Part shown: one piece after another, positions 18,152 to 26,795 of the stretch
How positions within the stretch are numbered: the first letter of the stretch is position 1
Layout of the letters: the number at the start of each line of letters is the position of its first letter
Origin: Magnetospirillum sp. ME-1
Lineage (GTDB): Bacteria; Pseudomonadota; Alphaproteobacteria; Rhodospirillales; Magnetospirillaceae
Assembly (NCBI RefSeq): GCF_002105535.1
Contig: NZ_CP015848.1
Span: 2,656,624 to 2,720,623, forward strand
DNA length: 64,000 bases
Direction of reading: 5' to 3'
Notes under the pieces: generated by a model
Told to the model about the DNA's origin: nothing
Databases searched by the model: none
Seen by the model: the letters and a program-made list of their open reading frames with translations, nothing else
Program-made: the position numbers and the translations under genes

Positions 18152-18258
18152 GGGCCATCGCCCAAACCCATCCGGGGCGAATGCCCCGGACCCCATTTTA
18201 GTTCAGGAATGGGGTTTGGGGCCCTTGGCCCCAAGCGGATGCGGGCGGCAGCCCGCCT
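18152..18258 (+). repeat. REP-like palindrome copy B plus two further hairpins
   Basis: The first part (18152-18195) is the REP-like element: GGGCCATCGCCCAAACCCAT followed by a ggggcg...tgcccc dyad. Two extra hairpins follow, TGGGGCCCTTGGCCCCA near 18219 and GCGGGCGGCAGCCCGC near 18241, the latter leading into CTTTATT. The cluster fills the gap between convergent secB and dnaQ and likely terminates transcription from both sides. Confidence 0.6.
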
Positions 18259-18954
18259 TTATTCCCTGAGCCACACGGCGTTCTTGAGCTTGGCCACGAA
18301 CGCCGTGTGCGCCGCGTTTTCCTCCTCGGTCGGGGCGTGGGGCCGGGGGCTGCGGAACTCCCGCTTGACCTGAACCGCCGAAGCGGCGGTGGCGGCATTG
18401 CTGCCGCCATTGCCCTTGCCACCCCCCAGCTCCAGACCCGGCTGACGGCCGCCGATCAGCTGCAGATAGACCTCGGCCAGCAATTCCGAATCCAGCAGGG
18501 CGCCGTGCTTGGTGCGGTGGGTGTTGTCGATCTCGAAGCGGCGGCACAGGGCGTCCAGGTTGGCCTGGGCGCCGGGAAACTTCTTGCGCGCCATGAGCAC
18601 CGTGTCGATGGAGCGGCTCATAGGCAGGGGCGGAAAGCCCAGCCGCGCCAGCTCGGCGTTGAGGAACCGCATGTCGAATTCGGCGTTGTGGATCACCAGC
18701 GGCGCGTCGCCGATGAATTCCAGGAAGTCGGCAACGATCTCGGCGAACAGCGGCTTGTCCGCCAGGAACTCGGCCGACAGGCCGTGGACCTTGAACGCCT
18801 CCTCCGGCATGTCGCGCTCAGGGTTGCAATAACGGTGGAAGACGTTGCCGGTGGGCAGGTGGTTGAACAGCTCGACGCAGCCGATTTCCACCAGCCGGTG
18901 ACCCGACAGCGGGTCGAAGCCGGTGGTTTCCGTATCGAGCACGATCTCGCGCAT
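18259..18954 (-). CDS. dnaQ: DNA polymerase III epsilon subunit (3'-5' exonuclease)
   Basis: This 231-residue protein starts at ATG 18954. Exo I motif 'VLDTETTGFDP' (Asp7, Glu9), Exo II 'FIGDAPLVIHNAEFDMRFLNAEL', and Exo III 'HRTKHGALLDSELLAEVYLQL' are all intact. The C-terminal region after about 180 is lower-complexity and probably contacts the polymerase alpha subunit. It proofreads replication errors. Its location just outside the coaE-aroE-maf-ppsR string beside oriC is typical of alphaproteobacteria. A REP-like element separates it from coaE. Confidence 0.96.
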   Translation of the reverse strand: MREIVLDTETTGFDPLSGHRLVEIGCVELFNHLPTGNVFHRYCNPERDMPEEAFKVHGLSAEFLADKPLFAEIVADFLEFIGDAPLVIHNAEFDMRFLNAELARLGFPPLPMSRSIDTVLMARKKFPGAQANLDALCRRFEIDNTHRTKHGALLDSELLAEVYLQLIGGRQPGLELGGGKGNGGSNAATAASAVQVKREFRSPRPHAPTEEENAAHTAFVAKLKNAVWLRE

Positions 18955-18981
18955 GGCACTGCCCTTTCATCAATGACTCTC

Positions 18982-19016
18982 GGGCTATCGCCCGGACCCA
19001 TTTGGGGCGATGCCCC
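18982..19016 (+). repeat. REP-like palindrome copy C
   Basis: GGGCTATCGCCCGGACCCAT followed by a ggggcga-tgcccc dyad matches copies A and B closely. The stop codon of coaE (minus strand, 18985-18987) lies inside this element, so the last residues of CoaE are encoded by repeat sequence, suggesting the repeat inserted at the end of the gene or that the gene ran into it. Confidence 0.6.
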
Positions 19017-19599
19017 GCATTTCTTGAACCAAAGCCTTCAACCGCTTCCACGCCGGACCTTTGCCCAATCCGGTGGGAATCACCACGTCGGCCCTGCGGC
19101 GTTTTTGCTCATCGGGCATCTGCTTGGCAAGCACCGCGTCGAGACGGGCCCGCGTCATGCCCGGCCGGGCCAGCACGCGGGCGGCCTGGAGGAAGGCCGG
19201 CGCGCTGACCACCGCCACCAGGTCGCAACGCGCCTCGCCATGGGTTTCGAACAGCAGCGGGATGTCCAGAACCACCAGTGGCGTGCCATGACGGCGATGC
19301 CGGGCCAGGAACTCGCGCTCGGCGGCGCGGACCAGGGGATGAACTATGGCTTCCAGCCGCTTCAGCGCCACGTCGTCGCCGAACACCCGGGCACCCAGCG
19401 CCGCCCGGTCCACCGCACCGTCCGCTCGCAGCACGCCGGGAAAGGCGGCACTCACCGCCGCCACCGCCTTGCCGCCCGGAGCGAACAGCGCATGCACGGT
19501 GGCATCGGCGTCGTGGACCGGCACGCCCAGGCGGCGCAGCATGGCGGCCGCGGTGCTCTTGCCCATGCCGATGGAGCCGGTGAGACCCAGAATCTTCAT
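18985..19599 (-). CDS. coaE: Dephospho-CoA kinase
   Basis: The ATG at 19599 overlaps the aroE stop (ATGA) and gives 204 residues. 'KILGLTGSIGMGKSTAAAML' carries the P-loop GSIGMGKS at 8-15; 'HDADATVHALF' and 'LDIPLLFETHGE' are family signatures. It phosphorylates dephospho-CoA, the last step of coenzyme A synthesis. The last ~10 residues come from a REP-like repeat. It is the final gene of the ppsR-maf-aroE-coaE operon. Confidence 0.96.
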   Translation of the reverse strand: MKILGLTGSIGMGKSTAAAMLRRLGVPVHDADATVHALFAPGGKAVAAVSAAFPGVLRADGAVDRAALGARVFGDDVALKRLEAIVHPLVRAAEREFLARHRRHGTPLVVLDIPLLFETHGEARCDLVAVVSAPAFLQAARVLARPGMTRARLDAVLAKQMPDEQKRRRADVVIPTGLGKGPAWKRLKALVQEMRGIAPNGSGR

Positions 19600-20435
19600 G
19601 ACGACAGCACGAAGCTCCGCAATTCGTCGGTGACCTGGGGCCGCTGGCCGAACCAGGCGGCAAAGCCGGGCACCGCCTGATGCAGCAGCATGCCCAGCCC
19701 GTCCACTGTCCGGTTGCCCCGCGCCCGGGCGCGGGCCAGCAGATCGGTTTCCAGCGGCACATAGACGATATCGTTGACCAATGCGGTGATCGGAAGGGCC
19801 GCGAGGTCCAGATCCAAAGTCGACTGACCGGTCATGCCCAGCGTGGTGGTGTTGACCAGCAGGGCACAGCCGTCCAGCATTTCCGCCCGTTCGGCCCACT
19901 CCACCACCCGCACCGGCCCACCCAGATCGGCGGCCAGGGCCTCGGCCCGTTCCCGCGAGCGGTTGGTGAGGCGGATTTCCGGCACCCCGGCATCGGCCAG
20001 CGCCGCCACCACGGCGCGGGACGCGCCGCCGGCGCCGATCACCGCCGCCGGACCGGATGCGGGTGCCCAGGCCGGGCAGCCCTGGCGCAGATTCTCGAAG
20101 AAGCCGTAGGCATCGGTATTGCGCCCCTCCAGCGACCCGTCCGCACCCGCCACCAGGGTGTTGACCGCGCCGATGCGCGCCGCCAGGGGATCGAGGCGGT
20201 CCACCAGATTCATCACCGCCTCCTTGTGGGGAACGGTGACGTTGGCGCCGGCGAAACCCATGCGGGGCAGGGCGCGGATGACGGTTTCCAGATTCTCGGG
20301 CGCCACGCCCAACGGCAGATAGGCGCCGTCGATGCCAAGCTTCTCCAGCCAGAAGCCGTGCAGGCGGGGCGAACGGGAATGGGAGACCGGCCAGCCCAGC
20401 ACCCCGGCCAGTCTGGCCTTGCCCGATACGATCAT
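19596..20435 (-). CDS. aroE: Shikimate dehydrogenase
   Basis: The ATG at 20435 overlaps the maf stop and gives 279 residues. 'GWPVSHSRSPRLHGFWL' and 'NVTVPHKEAVM' (catalytic Lys) form the substrate domain; 'NTDAYGFFENL' supplies the catalytic Asp; 'VIGAGGASRAVVAAL' and 'LTNRSRERAEALA' bind NADP. It reduces 3-dehydroshikimate to shikimate in aromatic amino acid synthesis. Complete, coupled to maf and coaE by ATGA overlaps. Confidence 0.96.
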   Translation of the reverse strand: MIVSGKARLAGVLGWPVSHSRSPRLHGFWLEKLGIDGAYLPLGVAPENLETVIRALPRMGFAGANVTVPHKEAVMNLVDRLDPLAARIGAVNTLVAGADGSLEGRNTDAYGFFENLRQGCPAWAPASGPAAVIGAGGASRAVVAALADAGVPEIRLTNRSRERAEALAADLGGPVRVVEWAERAEMLDGCALLVNTTTLGMTGQSTLDLDLAALPITALVNDIVYVPLETDLLARARARGNRTVDGLGMLLHQAVPGFAAWFGQRPQVTDELRSFVLSS

Positions 20436-21022
20436 GGAACCAGCTCTCCGTTCTCGCGCAGGAAATCCATCAGGGCCAGCAGCGGCAGGCCCAGGATGGT
20501 GAAGAAATCGCCCTCGACGGTCAGGAACAGCTGGGCCCCCAGGCCTTCCAGCTGATAGGCCCCCACCGAGGACAGTACCACGTCCCCCGCCTGCTCCAGA
20601 TAGCGGTCGAGGAAGGCTTCGCTGAAATTGCGCATGGTGAGCCTGGCGGATTCGGTGTGGTGCCATACCCGTCTTCCGTCCCGGACCGCCACCACGGCGC
20701 TGGTCAGGCGATGGGTCTTGTGGCGCAGCGCCAGCAATTGCTCCCGCGCCGCTTTTATGTCCGCCGGCTTGTCGAACCACGCGCCGTCGCAGTCGAGCAT
20801 CTGGTCGGCGCCGATCACCAATGCGCCGGGATGATGGGAAGAGACCCGCATGGCCTTCAACTCGGCCAGCACCTCGGCGACCCGGGCGGGATTGCGGGTC
20901 TCGGCGGCCAGCGAATCCTTGACCGCCTGCTCGTCCACCGCCGCCACCTGGACGGTGAAATGGATGCCGGACTCCGCCAGCATGCGGGCGCGGGCGGCGC
21001 TGCCCGAAGCCAGGACGATCAT
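20432..21022 (-). CDS. maf: Maf family nucleotide pyrophosphatase
   Basis: This 196-residue protein begins 'MIVLASGSAARARML', the Maf signature that binds the triphosphate, and has 'VIGADQMLDCDG' with the catalytic Asp. Maf proteins hydrolyse nucleoside triphosphates, including modified ones, and are linked to control of septum formation. Its start overlaps the ppsR stop. The maf-aroE-coaE-dnaQ neighbourhood near oriC is conserved in alphaproteobacteria. Confidence 0.95.
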   Translation of the reverse strand: MIVLASGSAARARMLAESGIHFTVQVAAVDEQAVKDSLAAETRNPARVAEVLAELKAMRVSSHHPGALVIGADQMLDCDGAWFDKPADIKAAREQLLALRHKTHRLTSAVVAVRDGRRVWHHTESARLTMRNFSEAFLDRYLEQAGDVVLSSVGAYQLEGLGAQLFLTVEGDFFTILGLPLLALMDFLRENGELVP

Positions 21023-21873
21023 GACGGGGCGCTCTCCGCCTTGATGCCGTTCCTGATGCCGCTCTTTTCCAGATGGCGCTCGTAAAGCTGGATGATGGCG
21101 GCCGAGGCCTCCTCGATGGAGCGCCGGGTCACGTCCACCACCGGCCAGCCCAGGCGCGAGAAAATGCGGCGCGCCTGCTGCACCTCTTCCTTGACCTTCT
21201 CGAACTGGGCGTAATCGGCTTCCTCTTCCTGATTCAGAAGCCGCAGCCGGGCACGACGGATATCGGACAGGCTCTTGGGGTCCTTGGTCAGACCCACCAC
21301 CAGCGGCTTCCTGGCCCGCTCCAGCTCCGGCGGAAGCGGCACGCCGGGCACCAGGGGATAATTGGCGCATTTCAGGCCGCGATTGGCCAGATACATGCAA
21401 GTCGGCGTCTTGGACGAGCGCGACACCCCCACCAGCACGATGTCGGCCTGATCCACCAGTTCGATCAGCTGGCCGTCGTCATGGGTCAGGGTGAACTGCA
21501 TGGCGTCGATGCGGCGGAAATACTCGGCGTCCAGCTGGTACTGGCGGCCGGGCAGGGCGGTGACCTCCACGTCGAGGAAGGCCGACAGCCCGGCCATCAC
21601 CGGGTCCAGCAGCGAGATGCAGGGAATGCCGCGATGGCGGCAGGCCTCTTCCAGCAGGCCGCGCACCGCCCCGTCCACCAGGGTGAAGAACACCAGGCCG
21701 GGCTTGTCCTCGATGCCGGCGATGACCCGCTCCACCTGGCCCTGGGTGCGGACCAGCCACCAATTGTGCTGGATGGGCTGCACGCCCTCGAACTGGACGA
21801 GGCAGGCGCGCACCACCGAGGTGACCGTCTCGCCGGTGGCGTCGGAAACGAGGTGAAGGTGAAAGCTGCGCAT
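21019..21873 (-). CDS. ppsR: Pyruvate, phosphate dikinase regulatory protein (DUF299)
   Basis: The ATG at 21873 gives 284 residues. 'FHLHLVSDATGETVTSVVRACLVQF' opens the protein and the P-loop GVSRSSKTP is at 149-157, both typical of DUF299 kinase/pyrophosphorylases. They phosphorylate and dephosphorylate a threonine in PPDK or PEP synthase; which target applies here cannot be told from this window. The gene borders the origin, as its homologues do in Caulobacter and Rickettsia. A perfect DnaA box begins 4 bp upstream of its start codon. Confidence 0.93.
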   Translation of the reverse strand: MRSFHLHLVSDATGETVTSVVRACLVQFEGVQPIQHNWWLVRTQGQVERVIAGIEDKPGLVFFTLVDGAVRGLLEEACRHRGIPCISLLDPVMAGLSAFLDVEVTALPGRQYQLDAEYFRRIDAMQFTLTHDDGQLIELVDQADIVLVGVSRSSKTPTCMYLANRGLKCANYPLVPGVPLPPELERARKPLVVGLTKDPKSLSDIRRARLRLLNQEEEADYAQFEKVKEEVQQARRIFSRLGWPVVDVTRRSIEEASAAIIQLYERHLEKSGIRNGIKAESAPS

Positions 21874-22281
21874 GGCTGTGGATAACCCGCAAGTCCGTGG
21901 ATAAGGGGGGGTCTCGGCGGGAGGCGGGAAAACGCTCCCCGCTCGCCCCGATTCCATGGAGGCACATCCCCCCATGTCCAAAACCGTTCCGCACTCCCCG
22001 ACAATAGCGTGAATTACCGTTCGCCACACCCGATTTCCCCATTTTCCCCATCGGATGAAGACGTGAAAAAACAACGTGATGGCCGTGTTGCAGCGCACTC
22101 TTCCACAGGCCGCCCCCCATACGGGAGAAATCGGGGAAAGCCTGTGGACGGCTTTGGCAAAATGTCCAATCCCCGTTATCCACAGGCATCAACAGACCAC
22201 AGCAACCTTTTCTCTAAACCTTAAAGTCTGTAAGAGAGAGCCATCCCCAGCCCGAGAGGCCCCAGCTCCGAGGAAACGCCC
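21874..22281. other. Probable chromosomal replication origin oriC
   Basis: This 408-bp intergenic region between divergent ppsR and hemE carries two perfect DnaA boxes: TGTGGATAA at 21877-21885 and TTATCCACA at 22176-22184. Near matches are CGTGGATAA at 21896-21904, TCTTCCACA at 22099-22107 and TGTGGACGG at 22144-22152. AT-rich stretches at about 22028-22080 (CCCCATTTTCCCCAT, then GTGAAAAAACAACGTG) and 22203-22233 could open. One GANTC (GATTC, 21950-21954) is present. The ppsR-hemE position matches mapped alphaproteobacterial origins such as Caulobacter. Any hemE and ppsR promoters must also lie here. Confidence 0.8.
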
Positions 22282-23322
22282 GTGTCCAGCCCGTCCAAGC
22301 CCTTCCTCCGCGCCCTCGCCGGCGAAACGCTTACTCCCCCGCCGTTCTGGCTGATGCGCCAGGCCGGACGCTACCTGCCGGAATACCGCGCCACCCGCGC
22401 CGAGGCCGGGAGCTTCCTGGACCTGTGCTACAATTCCGATCTCGCCTGCGAAGTCACCCTGCAGCCCTTGCGGCGCTATGGCTTCGACGCCGCCATCCTG
22501 TTCTCCGACATTCTGGTGGTTCCCGACGGGTTGCGTCAGCATGTTGCCTTCAAGGAAGGCGAAGGTCCGGTGTTGACGCCCATTCGCTCGGCAGAGGATC
22601 TGAGCGGTCTCGACATCTCGGGCCTGCACGACCATCTCGCCCCGGTCTACGAAACCGTCAAGAAGCTGTCGGCCGCCATTCCCAAGACCACCGCCCTGAT
22701 CGGCTTTGCCGGCGCACCCTGGACGGTGGCCACCTACATGATCGAGGGCAGCGGCTCCAAAGACTTCGCCAAGGCCAAGGGCATGATGTTCGGCCAGCCG
22801 GAGCTGTTCGCCCGCCTGATGGACCTGCTGGTCCGGGCCACCGGCGATTATCTCATCCGCCAGATCGACAACGGCGCCGAGGCCATCCAGATCTTCGACA
22901 CCTGGGCCGGCGCCCTGCCCGAGGACATGTTCGAGCGCTGGGTGATCGGCCCGACCCGCGCCCTGGTGGAGCGTATCCGCGCCGAGCGGCCGGGCATTCC
23001 CGTGATCGGCTTTCCGCGCGGTGCCGGTTATCTCTACAAGCGCTATGTGGCCGAGACCAAGGTCAACGGCGTTTCGATCGATCCTTCGGTGCCGCTGGAC
23101 TGGGCGGCGGCCGAGTTGCAGACCCAATGCACGGTCCAGGGCAATCTCGATCCCATCCTGCTGGTGGCCGGCGGCGAGGCGCTGGACGCCGGCATCGACC
23201 GGGTGCTCAACGCGCTGGCCAAGGGACCGTTCATCTTCAACCTGGGCCACGGCATCACGCCGCCCACGCCGCCGGACAACGTGGCGCGGCTGGCCGAGCG
23301 GGTTAAGGGCTGGAAGGGCTGA
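22282..23322 (+). CDS. hemE: Uroporphyrinogen decarboxylase
   Basis: Translation begins at GTG 22282 after CCGAGGAAACG, giving 346 residues. '[17 protein letters not shown]' (21-37) holds the substrate-binding Arg residues, and '[11 protein letters not shown]' carries the key Asp. '[16 protein letters not shown]' is also diagnostic. It removes four carboxyl groups from uroporphyrinogen III to give coproporphyrinogen III. It leads a haem group with hemH (4 bp downstream) and hemJ. Its place beside oriC is typical of alphaproteobacteria. Confidence 0.97.
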   Translation: MSSPSKPFLRALAGETLTPPPFWLMRQAGRYLPEYRATRAEAGSFLDLCYNSDLACEVTLQPLRRYGFDAAILFSDILVVPDGLRQHVAFKEGEGPVLTPIRSAEDLSGLDISGLHDHLAPVYETVKKLSAAIPKTTALIGFAGAPWTVATYMIEGSGSKDFAKAKGMMFGQPELFARLMDLLVRATGDYLIRQIDNGAEAIQIFDTWAGALPEDMFERWVIGPTRALVERIRAERPGIPVIGFPRGAGYLYKRYVAETKVNGVSIDPSVPLDWAAAELQTQCTVQGNLDPILLVAGGEALDAGIDRVLNALAKGPFIFNLGHGITPPTPPDNVARLAERVKGWKG

Positions 23323-23326
23323 AACC

Positions 23327-24340
23327 ATGAGCTTGGCAGGGGGCAGGAAGACGGCCGTCGTTCTGTTCAACCTGGGCGGACCGGATTCGCTCGAGGCGGT
23401 GAAGCCGTTCCTGTTCAACCTGTTCAACGATCCGGCCATCATCGGGGCGCCGGGTCCCATCCGCTGGCTGCTGGCCAAATACATCTCGGCCAAGCGGGCG
23501 CCGGTGGCGCGGGGCATCTACCAGATGCTGGGTGGGCGTTCGCCCCTGGTGCCGGAGACCGAAGCCCAGGCGAGGGCGCTGGAGCATGTGCTGGGCCACG
23601 GCTTCAAGTGCTTCATCGCCATGCGCTACTGGCATCCCTTCACCCATGAGGCGGTGGCCGCCATCAAGGAATGGGGGGCGGACGAAGTGGTTCTGCTGCC
23701 GCTTTATCCCCAGTTCTCATCCACCACCACCGGGTCCTCGCTCAAGGAATGGCGCAAACAGGCGGAAAAGCAGGGCCTCGTCGCGCCGGTCCGCATGGCC
23801 TGCTGCTATCCCACCGAGCCCGGTCTGGTGGACGCCATGGCCGATCTGGCCAGGACCGGTCACGAGGAAGCGGCAGGCGCCGGCAAGCCCCGCATCCTGT
23901 TCTCCGCCCACGGCCTGCCCAAATCGGTCATCGACAAGGGTGATCCCTACCAGGCCCAGGTGGAGCTGACCGCGGCCGCCGTGGCGCGGGCCACCGGCAT
24001 TGCGGATCTGGACTGGTCTATCTGCTATCAAAGCCGGGTGGGCCCCATGGAATGGATCGGCCCCAGCACCGAGGAAGAACTGGAACGCGCCGCCAGGGAC
24101 GGCGTGCCGGTGGTGATCGTGCCGGTGGCCTTCGTCTCCGAGCATTCCGAGACCCTGGTGGAACTGGATATCGAGTATCGCCACAAGGCCGACCAGTTGG
24201 GCATTCCGGCCTATGTGCGGGTGCCGGCGCTGGGCTGCCATCCCGCCTTCATCCGGGGGCTGGCCGACGTGATTCACCGGCCGCAGGCCTTTACCGGTCA
24301 GGCCTGCAAGCATTTGGGACGGAGTTGTCCGGCATGCTGA
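23327..24340 (+). CDS. hemH: Ferrochelatase
   Basis: The ATG at 23327 gives 337 residues. 'TAVVLFNLGGPDSLEAVKPFLFNLF', 'YPQFSSTTTGSS', 'LFSAHGLPKSVIDKGDPY' (catalytic His) and 'SICYQSRVGPMEWIGPS' are all present. It inserts Fe(II) into protoporphyrin IX. The C terminus has a cysteine-rich end (C-x6-C-x2-C in 'ACKHLGRSCPAC'), possibly an iron-sulfur site as in some alphaproteobacterial ferrochelatases. Its stop overlaps the hemJ start by 7 bp. Confidence 0.96.
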   Translation: MSLAGGRKTAVVLFNLGGPDSLEAVKPFLFNLFNDPAIIGAPGPIRWLLAKYISAKRAPVARGIYQMLGGRSPLVPETEAQARALEHVLGHGFKCFIAMRYWHPFTHEAVAAIKEWGADEVVLLPLYPQFSSTTTGSSLKEWRKQAEKQGLVAPVRMACCYPTEPGLVDAMADLARTGHEEAAGAGKPRILFSAHGLPKSVIDKGDPYQAQVELTAAAVARATGIADLDWSICYQSRVGPMEWIGPSTEEELERAARDGVPVVIVPVAFVSEHSETLVELDIEYRHKADQLGIPAYVRVPALGCHPAFIRGLADVIHRPQAFTGQACKHLGRSCPAC

Positions 24341-24771
24341 GCGGCTCGGCCTATCTGTGGATCAAGGCGGTGCACATCATCGCCATCATCTCGTGGATGG
24401 CGGGACTGCTCTATCTGCCGCGCCTGTTCGTCTATCACACCACGGTCAAGCCGCGCTCCGAGGCCTCGGAAACCTTCAAGATCATGGAACGCCGGCTGAT
24501 CAAGGCGATCATGACGCCCGCCATGGTACTGGCCTGGACCCTGGGTCTGGTCATGGCGGTGGATGCGGGCCTGTTCTCCCAGGGCTGGTTCCACCTCAAG
24601 CTGGCCTGCGTGGTGGGCATGACCATCGCCCATTTCTTCCTGGCCCGCTGCAAGGATTCCTTCGCCGAGGACCGCAACACGAGATCGGAGAAGTTCTATC
24701 GCGTCATCAACGAGGTCCCCACCCTGCTGATGATCGTCATCGTCATCGTGGTGATCGTCAAGCCGTTCTGA
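24334..24771 (+). CDS. hemJ: Protoporphyrinogen IX oxidase HemJ
   Basis: This 145-residue integral membrane protein has about four hydrophobic helices (near 7-24, 58-78, 82-100 and 128-143). 'WIKAVHIIAIISWMAGLLYLPRLF' has the conserved first-helix His, and 'FHLKLACVVGMTIAHFF' the second conserved block (UPF0093/HemJ). It oxidises protoporphyrinogen IX to protoporphyrin IX, the step before ferrochelatase. Start ATG lies within the end of hemH, so coupling is likely. Confidence 0.94.
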   Translation: MLSGSAYLWIKAVHIIAIISWMAGLLYLPRLFVYHTTVKPRSEASETFKIMERRLIKAIMTPAMVLAWTLGLVMAVDAGLFSQGWFHLKLACVVGMTIAHFFLARCKDSFAEDRNTRSEKFYRVINEVPTLLMIVIVIVVIVKPF

Positions 24772-24777
24772 AAGGTT

Positions 24778-24806
24778 TTGACAGCACCGCCGGCTTTGGC
24801 TAATGC
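24778..24806 (+). promoter_or_regulatory. Possible rho promoter
   Basis: TTGACA at 24778-24783 is a perfect -35 hexamer, separated by 17 bp from TAATGC at 24801-24806, a weak -10. It stands just after the hemJ stop and 170 bp upstream of the rho start, leaving a long leader, as expected for autoregulated rho genes. The weak -10 keeps confidence modest. Confidence 0.35.
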
Positions 24807-24975
24807 TCTAGCGAATCTTCCAGGGCGGCCAACACGCCCGTTTCCCACCATCCCCCTTTTCGCGCCGGATCATTCGTATCCGTTCCTGATCGGCAGCCGG
24901 TCCGCTCCAGTTCGGACCCGCCCCACCTTAAGTCCGATCGATCGCGCGGAATATCCATCTGTACGGATTTCTCCC

Positions 24976-26232
24976 ATGCACTTGCAGGACCTGAAGAAGA
25001 AGACCCCGGCCGAACTCCTGGCCTTCGCCGAAGAGCTGGAGGTGGAAAACGCCAGCACGCTTCGCAAACAGGACATGATGTTCGCCATCCTGAAGCAGCT
25101 GGCCGACAACGACACGCCCATCTACGGCGACGGCGTGCTGGAGATCCTGCAGGACGGTTTCGGTTTTCTCAGGAGCCCCGAGGCCAACTACCTTCCCGGT
25201 CCCGACGACATCTATGTCAGCCCCAGCCAGGTGCGCCGCTTCGGCCTTCGCACCGGCGACACGGTGGATGGCCAGATCCGGGCACCCAAGGACGGCGAGC
25301 GCTATTTCGCCCTCTTGAAGGTCAACAACATCAATTTCGAGGACCCGGAAAAGGTCCGCCACCGCATCAACTTCGACAACCTCACCCCGCTTTATCCCGA
25401 CGAGAAGCTGAAGCTGGAGATCGAGGACCCCACCCGCAAGGATCTCACCACCCGGGTGATCGATCTGGTGGCCCCCATCGGCAAGGGCCAGCGCGCCCTG
25501 ATCGTCGCCCCGCCGCGGACCGGCAAGACCGTGATGCTGCAGAACATGGCGCACGCCATTTCGCTCAATCACCCCGAGGTCTATCTGATCGTGCTGCTGA
25601 TCGACGAGCGGCCCGAGGAAGTGACCGACATGGCCCGCTCGGTGAAGGGCGAGGTCATCTCGTCCACCTTCGACGAACCGGCGTCGCGCCACGTCCAGGT
25701 CACCGAGATGGTGCTGGAAAAGGCCAAGCGCCTGGTCGAGCATAAGCGCGACGTGGTGATCCTGCTGGATTCCATCACCCGTCTGGCGCGCGCCTACAAC
25801 ACCGTGGTGCCTAGCTCGGGCAAGGTGCTGACCGGCGGCGTGGACGCCAACGCGCTGCAGCGTCCCAAGCGCTTCTTCGGCGCGGCCCGCAACATCGAGG
25901 AAGGCGGCTCGCTGTCCATCATCGCCACTGCCCTGATCGACACCGGCTCGCGCATGGACGAGGTGATCTTCGAGGAGTTCAAGGGCACCGGTAACTCGGA
26001 AATCATCCTGGACCGCAAGCTCTCGGACAAGCGCACCTTCCCGGCCATCGACATCACCAAGTCGGGCACCCGTAAGGAAGAGCTGCTGGTGGACAAGGGC
26101 ATCCTGTCCAAGATGTGGGTTCTGCGCCGCATCCTGATGCCCATGGGCGTGGTCGACGCCATGGAATTCCTGGTGGACAAGCTCAAGCACTCGAAGAACA
26201 ACGGCGACTTCTTCGAAGCGATGAATTCGTAG
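24976..26232 (+). CDS. rho: Transcription termination factor Rho
   Basis: Starting at ATG 24976, the protein has 418 residues, typical of Rho. '[24 protein letters not shown]' is the N-terminal helical domain; the cold-shock-like RNA-binding fold includes '[39 protein letters not shown]'; Walker A is 'APPRTGKT' and Walker B '[17 protein letters not shown]'. The hexamer terminates untranslated transcripts. The frame is open further upstream, but homology begins here. The 204-bp leader could mediate autoregulation. Confidence 0.97.
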   Translation: MHLQDLKKKTPAELLAFAEELEVENASTLRKQDMMFAILKQLADNDTPIYGDGVLEILQDGFGFLRSPEANYLPGPDDIYVSPSQVRRFGLRTGDTVDGQIRAPKDGERYFALLKVNNINFEDPEKVRHRINFDNLTPLYPDEKLKLEIEDPTRKDLTTRVIDLVAPIGKGQRALIVAPPRTGKTVMLQNMAHAISLNHPEVYLIVLLIDERPEEVTDMARSVKGEVISSTFDEPASRHVQVTEMVLEKAKRLVEHKRDVVILLDSITRLARAYNTVVPSSGKVLTGGVDANALQRPKRFFGAARNIEEGGSLSIIATALIDTGSRMDEVIFEEFKGTGNSEIILDRKLSDKRTFPAIDITKSGTRKEELLVDKGILSKMWVLRRILMPMGVVDAMEFLVDKLKHSKNNGDFFEAMNS

Positions 26233-26252
26233 AATCCAAACCAATATCGTCA

Positions 26253-26303
26253 CCCCCGGACTTGATCCGGGGGTCCATGGATGGCCGGGTCAAGCCCGGC
26301 CAT
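26253..26303. repeat. Two adjacent palindromes after rho
   Basis: CCCCCGGA-cttga-TCCGGGGG (26253-26273) is followed 7 bp later by ATGGCCGGG-tcaag-CCCGGCCAT (26281-26303). Both are perfect hairpins, with stems of 8 and 9 bp and five-base loops. The paired design is common to dispersed extragenic palindromes in alphaproteobacteria. They may protect the 3' end of the rho transcript. Confidence 0.6.
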
Positions 26304-26317
26304 GACGACGGAGAAAG

Positions 26318-26349
26318 AAATACGCCGGTCAAAAGACCGGCGTATTTTT
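26318..26349. terminator. Bidirectional intrinsic terminator between rho and convergent gene
   Basis: AAATACGCCGGTC (26318-26330), loop AAAA, GACCGGCGTATTT (26335-26347), then two more T. A 13-bp perfect stem with A/T flanks on both sides can work in both directions, ending rho from the left and the convergent small membrane-protein gene (26356-26733) from the right. Confidence 0.85.
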
Positions 26350-26355
26350 CATGTC

Positions 26356-26733
26356 TCAATGATGCCCGGATGTCCGGCGCCGGTGATGGCGGCGGTGGCT
26401 CTGGCTCAACAGATCATCCGAAGGGCCGTCGTCGTCGGAGCGCCGACGCCACAGATGCATGCCGCCGGCCAGCAGCATGGGCGGCACCACCACGATGGCG
26501 ATACGGCCCAGCATGTTGAAGAACGAATTGCGGTCGGTGTCGATGACCACCTGGTTCTTGCATTCATAGCGTTGCTTGAAGGTGCCCGAGCAGTCGCGCA
26601 GCCGTTCCTTGACCGTCTCCGACGAGTGGTTTTCCACCGTGCCGGCGGGAAGATTGGCGAACTGGTCCCAGCCCGCCCAGGCCATCCAGGCCAGACTGAC
26701 CACCGTCACCATCACATTGCCGATCTTGGACAC
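26356..26733 (-). CDS. Small membrane protein, unknown function
   Basis: The protein has 125 residues from a GTG at 26733, preceded by GGAGGGAAGGC. One hydrophobic segment is near 4-22 and a stronger one near 76-95 ('GRIAIVVVPPMLLAGGMHLW'). Between them lies a presumably periplasmic loop with two cysteines ('RDCSGTFKQRYECKNQ'), spaced as if they could form a disulfide. The tail is His/Arg-rich. I recognise no family. It ends against the rho terminator and stands alone. Confidence 0.7.
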   Translation of the reverse strand: MSKIGNVMVTVVSLAWMAWAGWDQFANLPAGTVENHSSETVKERLRDCSGTFKQRYECKNQVVIDTDRNSFFNMLGRIAIVVVPPMLLAGGMHLWRRRSDDDGPSDDLLSQSHRRHHRRRTSGHH

Positions 26734-26795
26734 GCCTTCCCTCCAACCCCGGGTGAACCCCGAACCCGGAGACTACTATCCTTTCGGAAGGGCCC

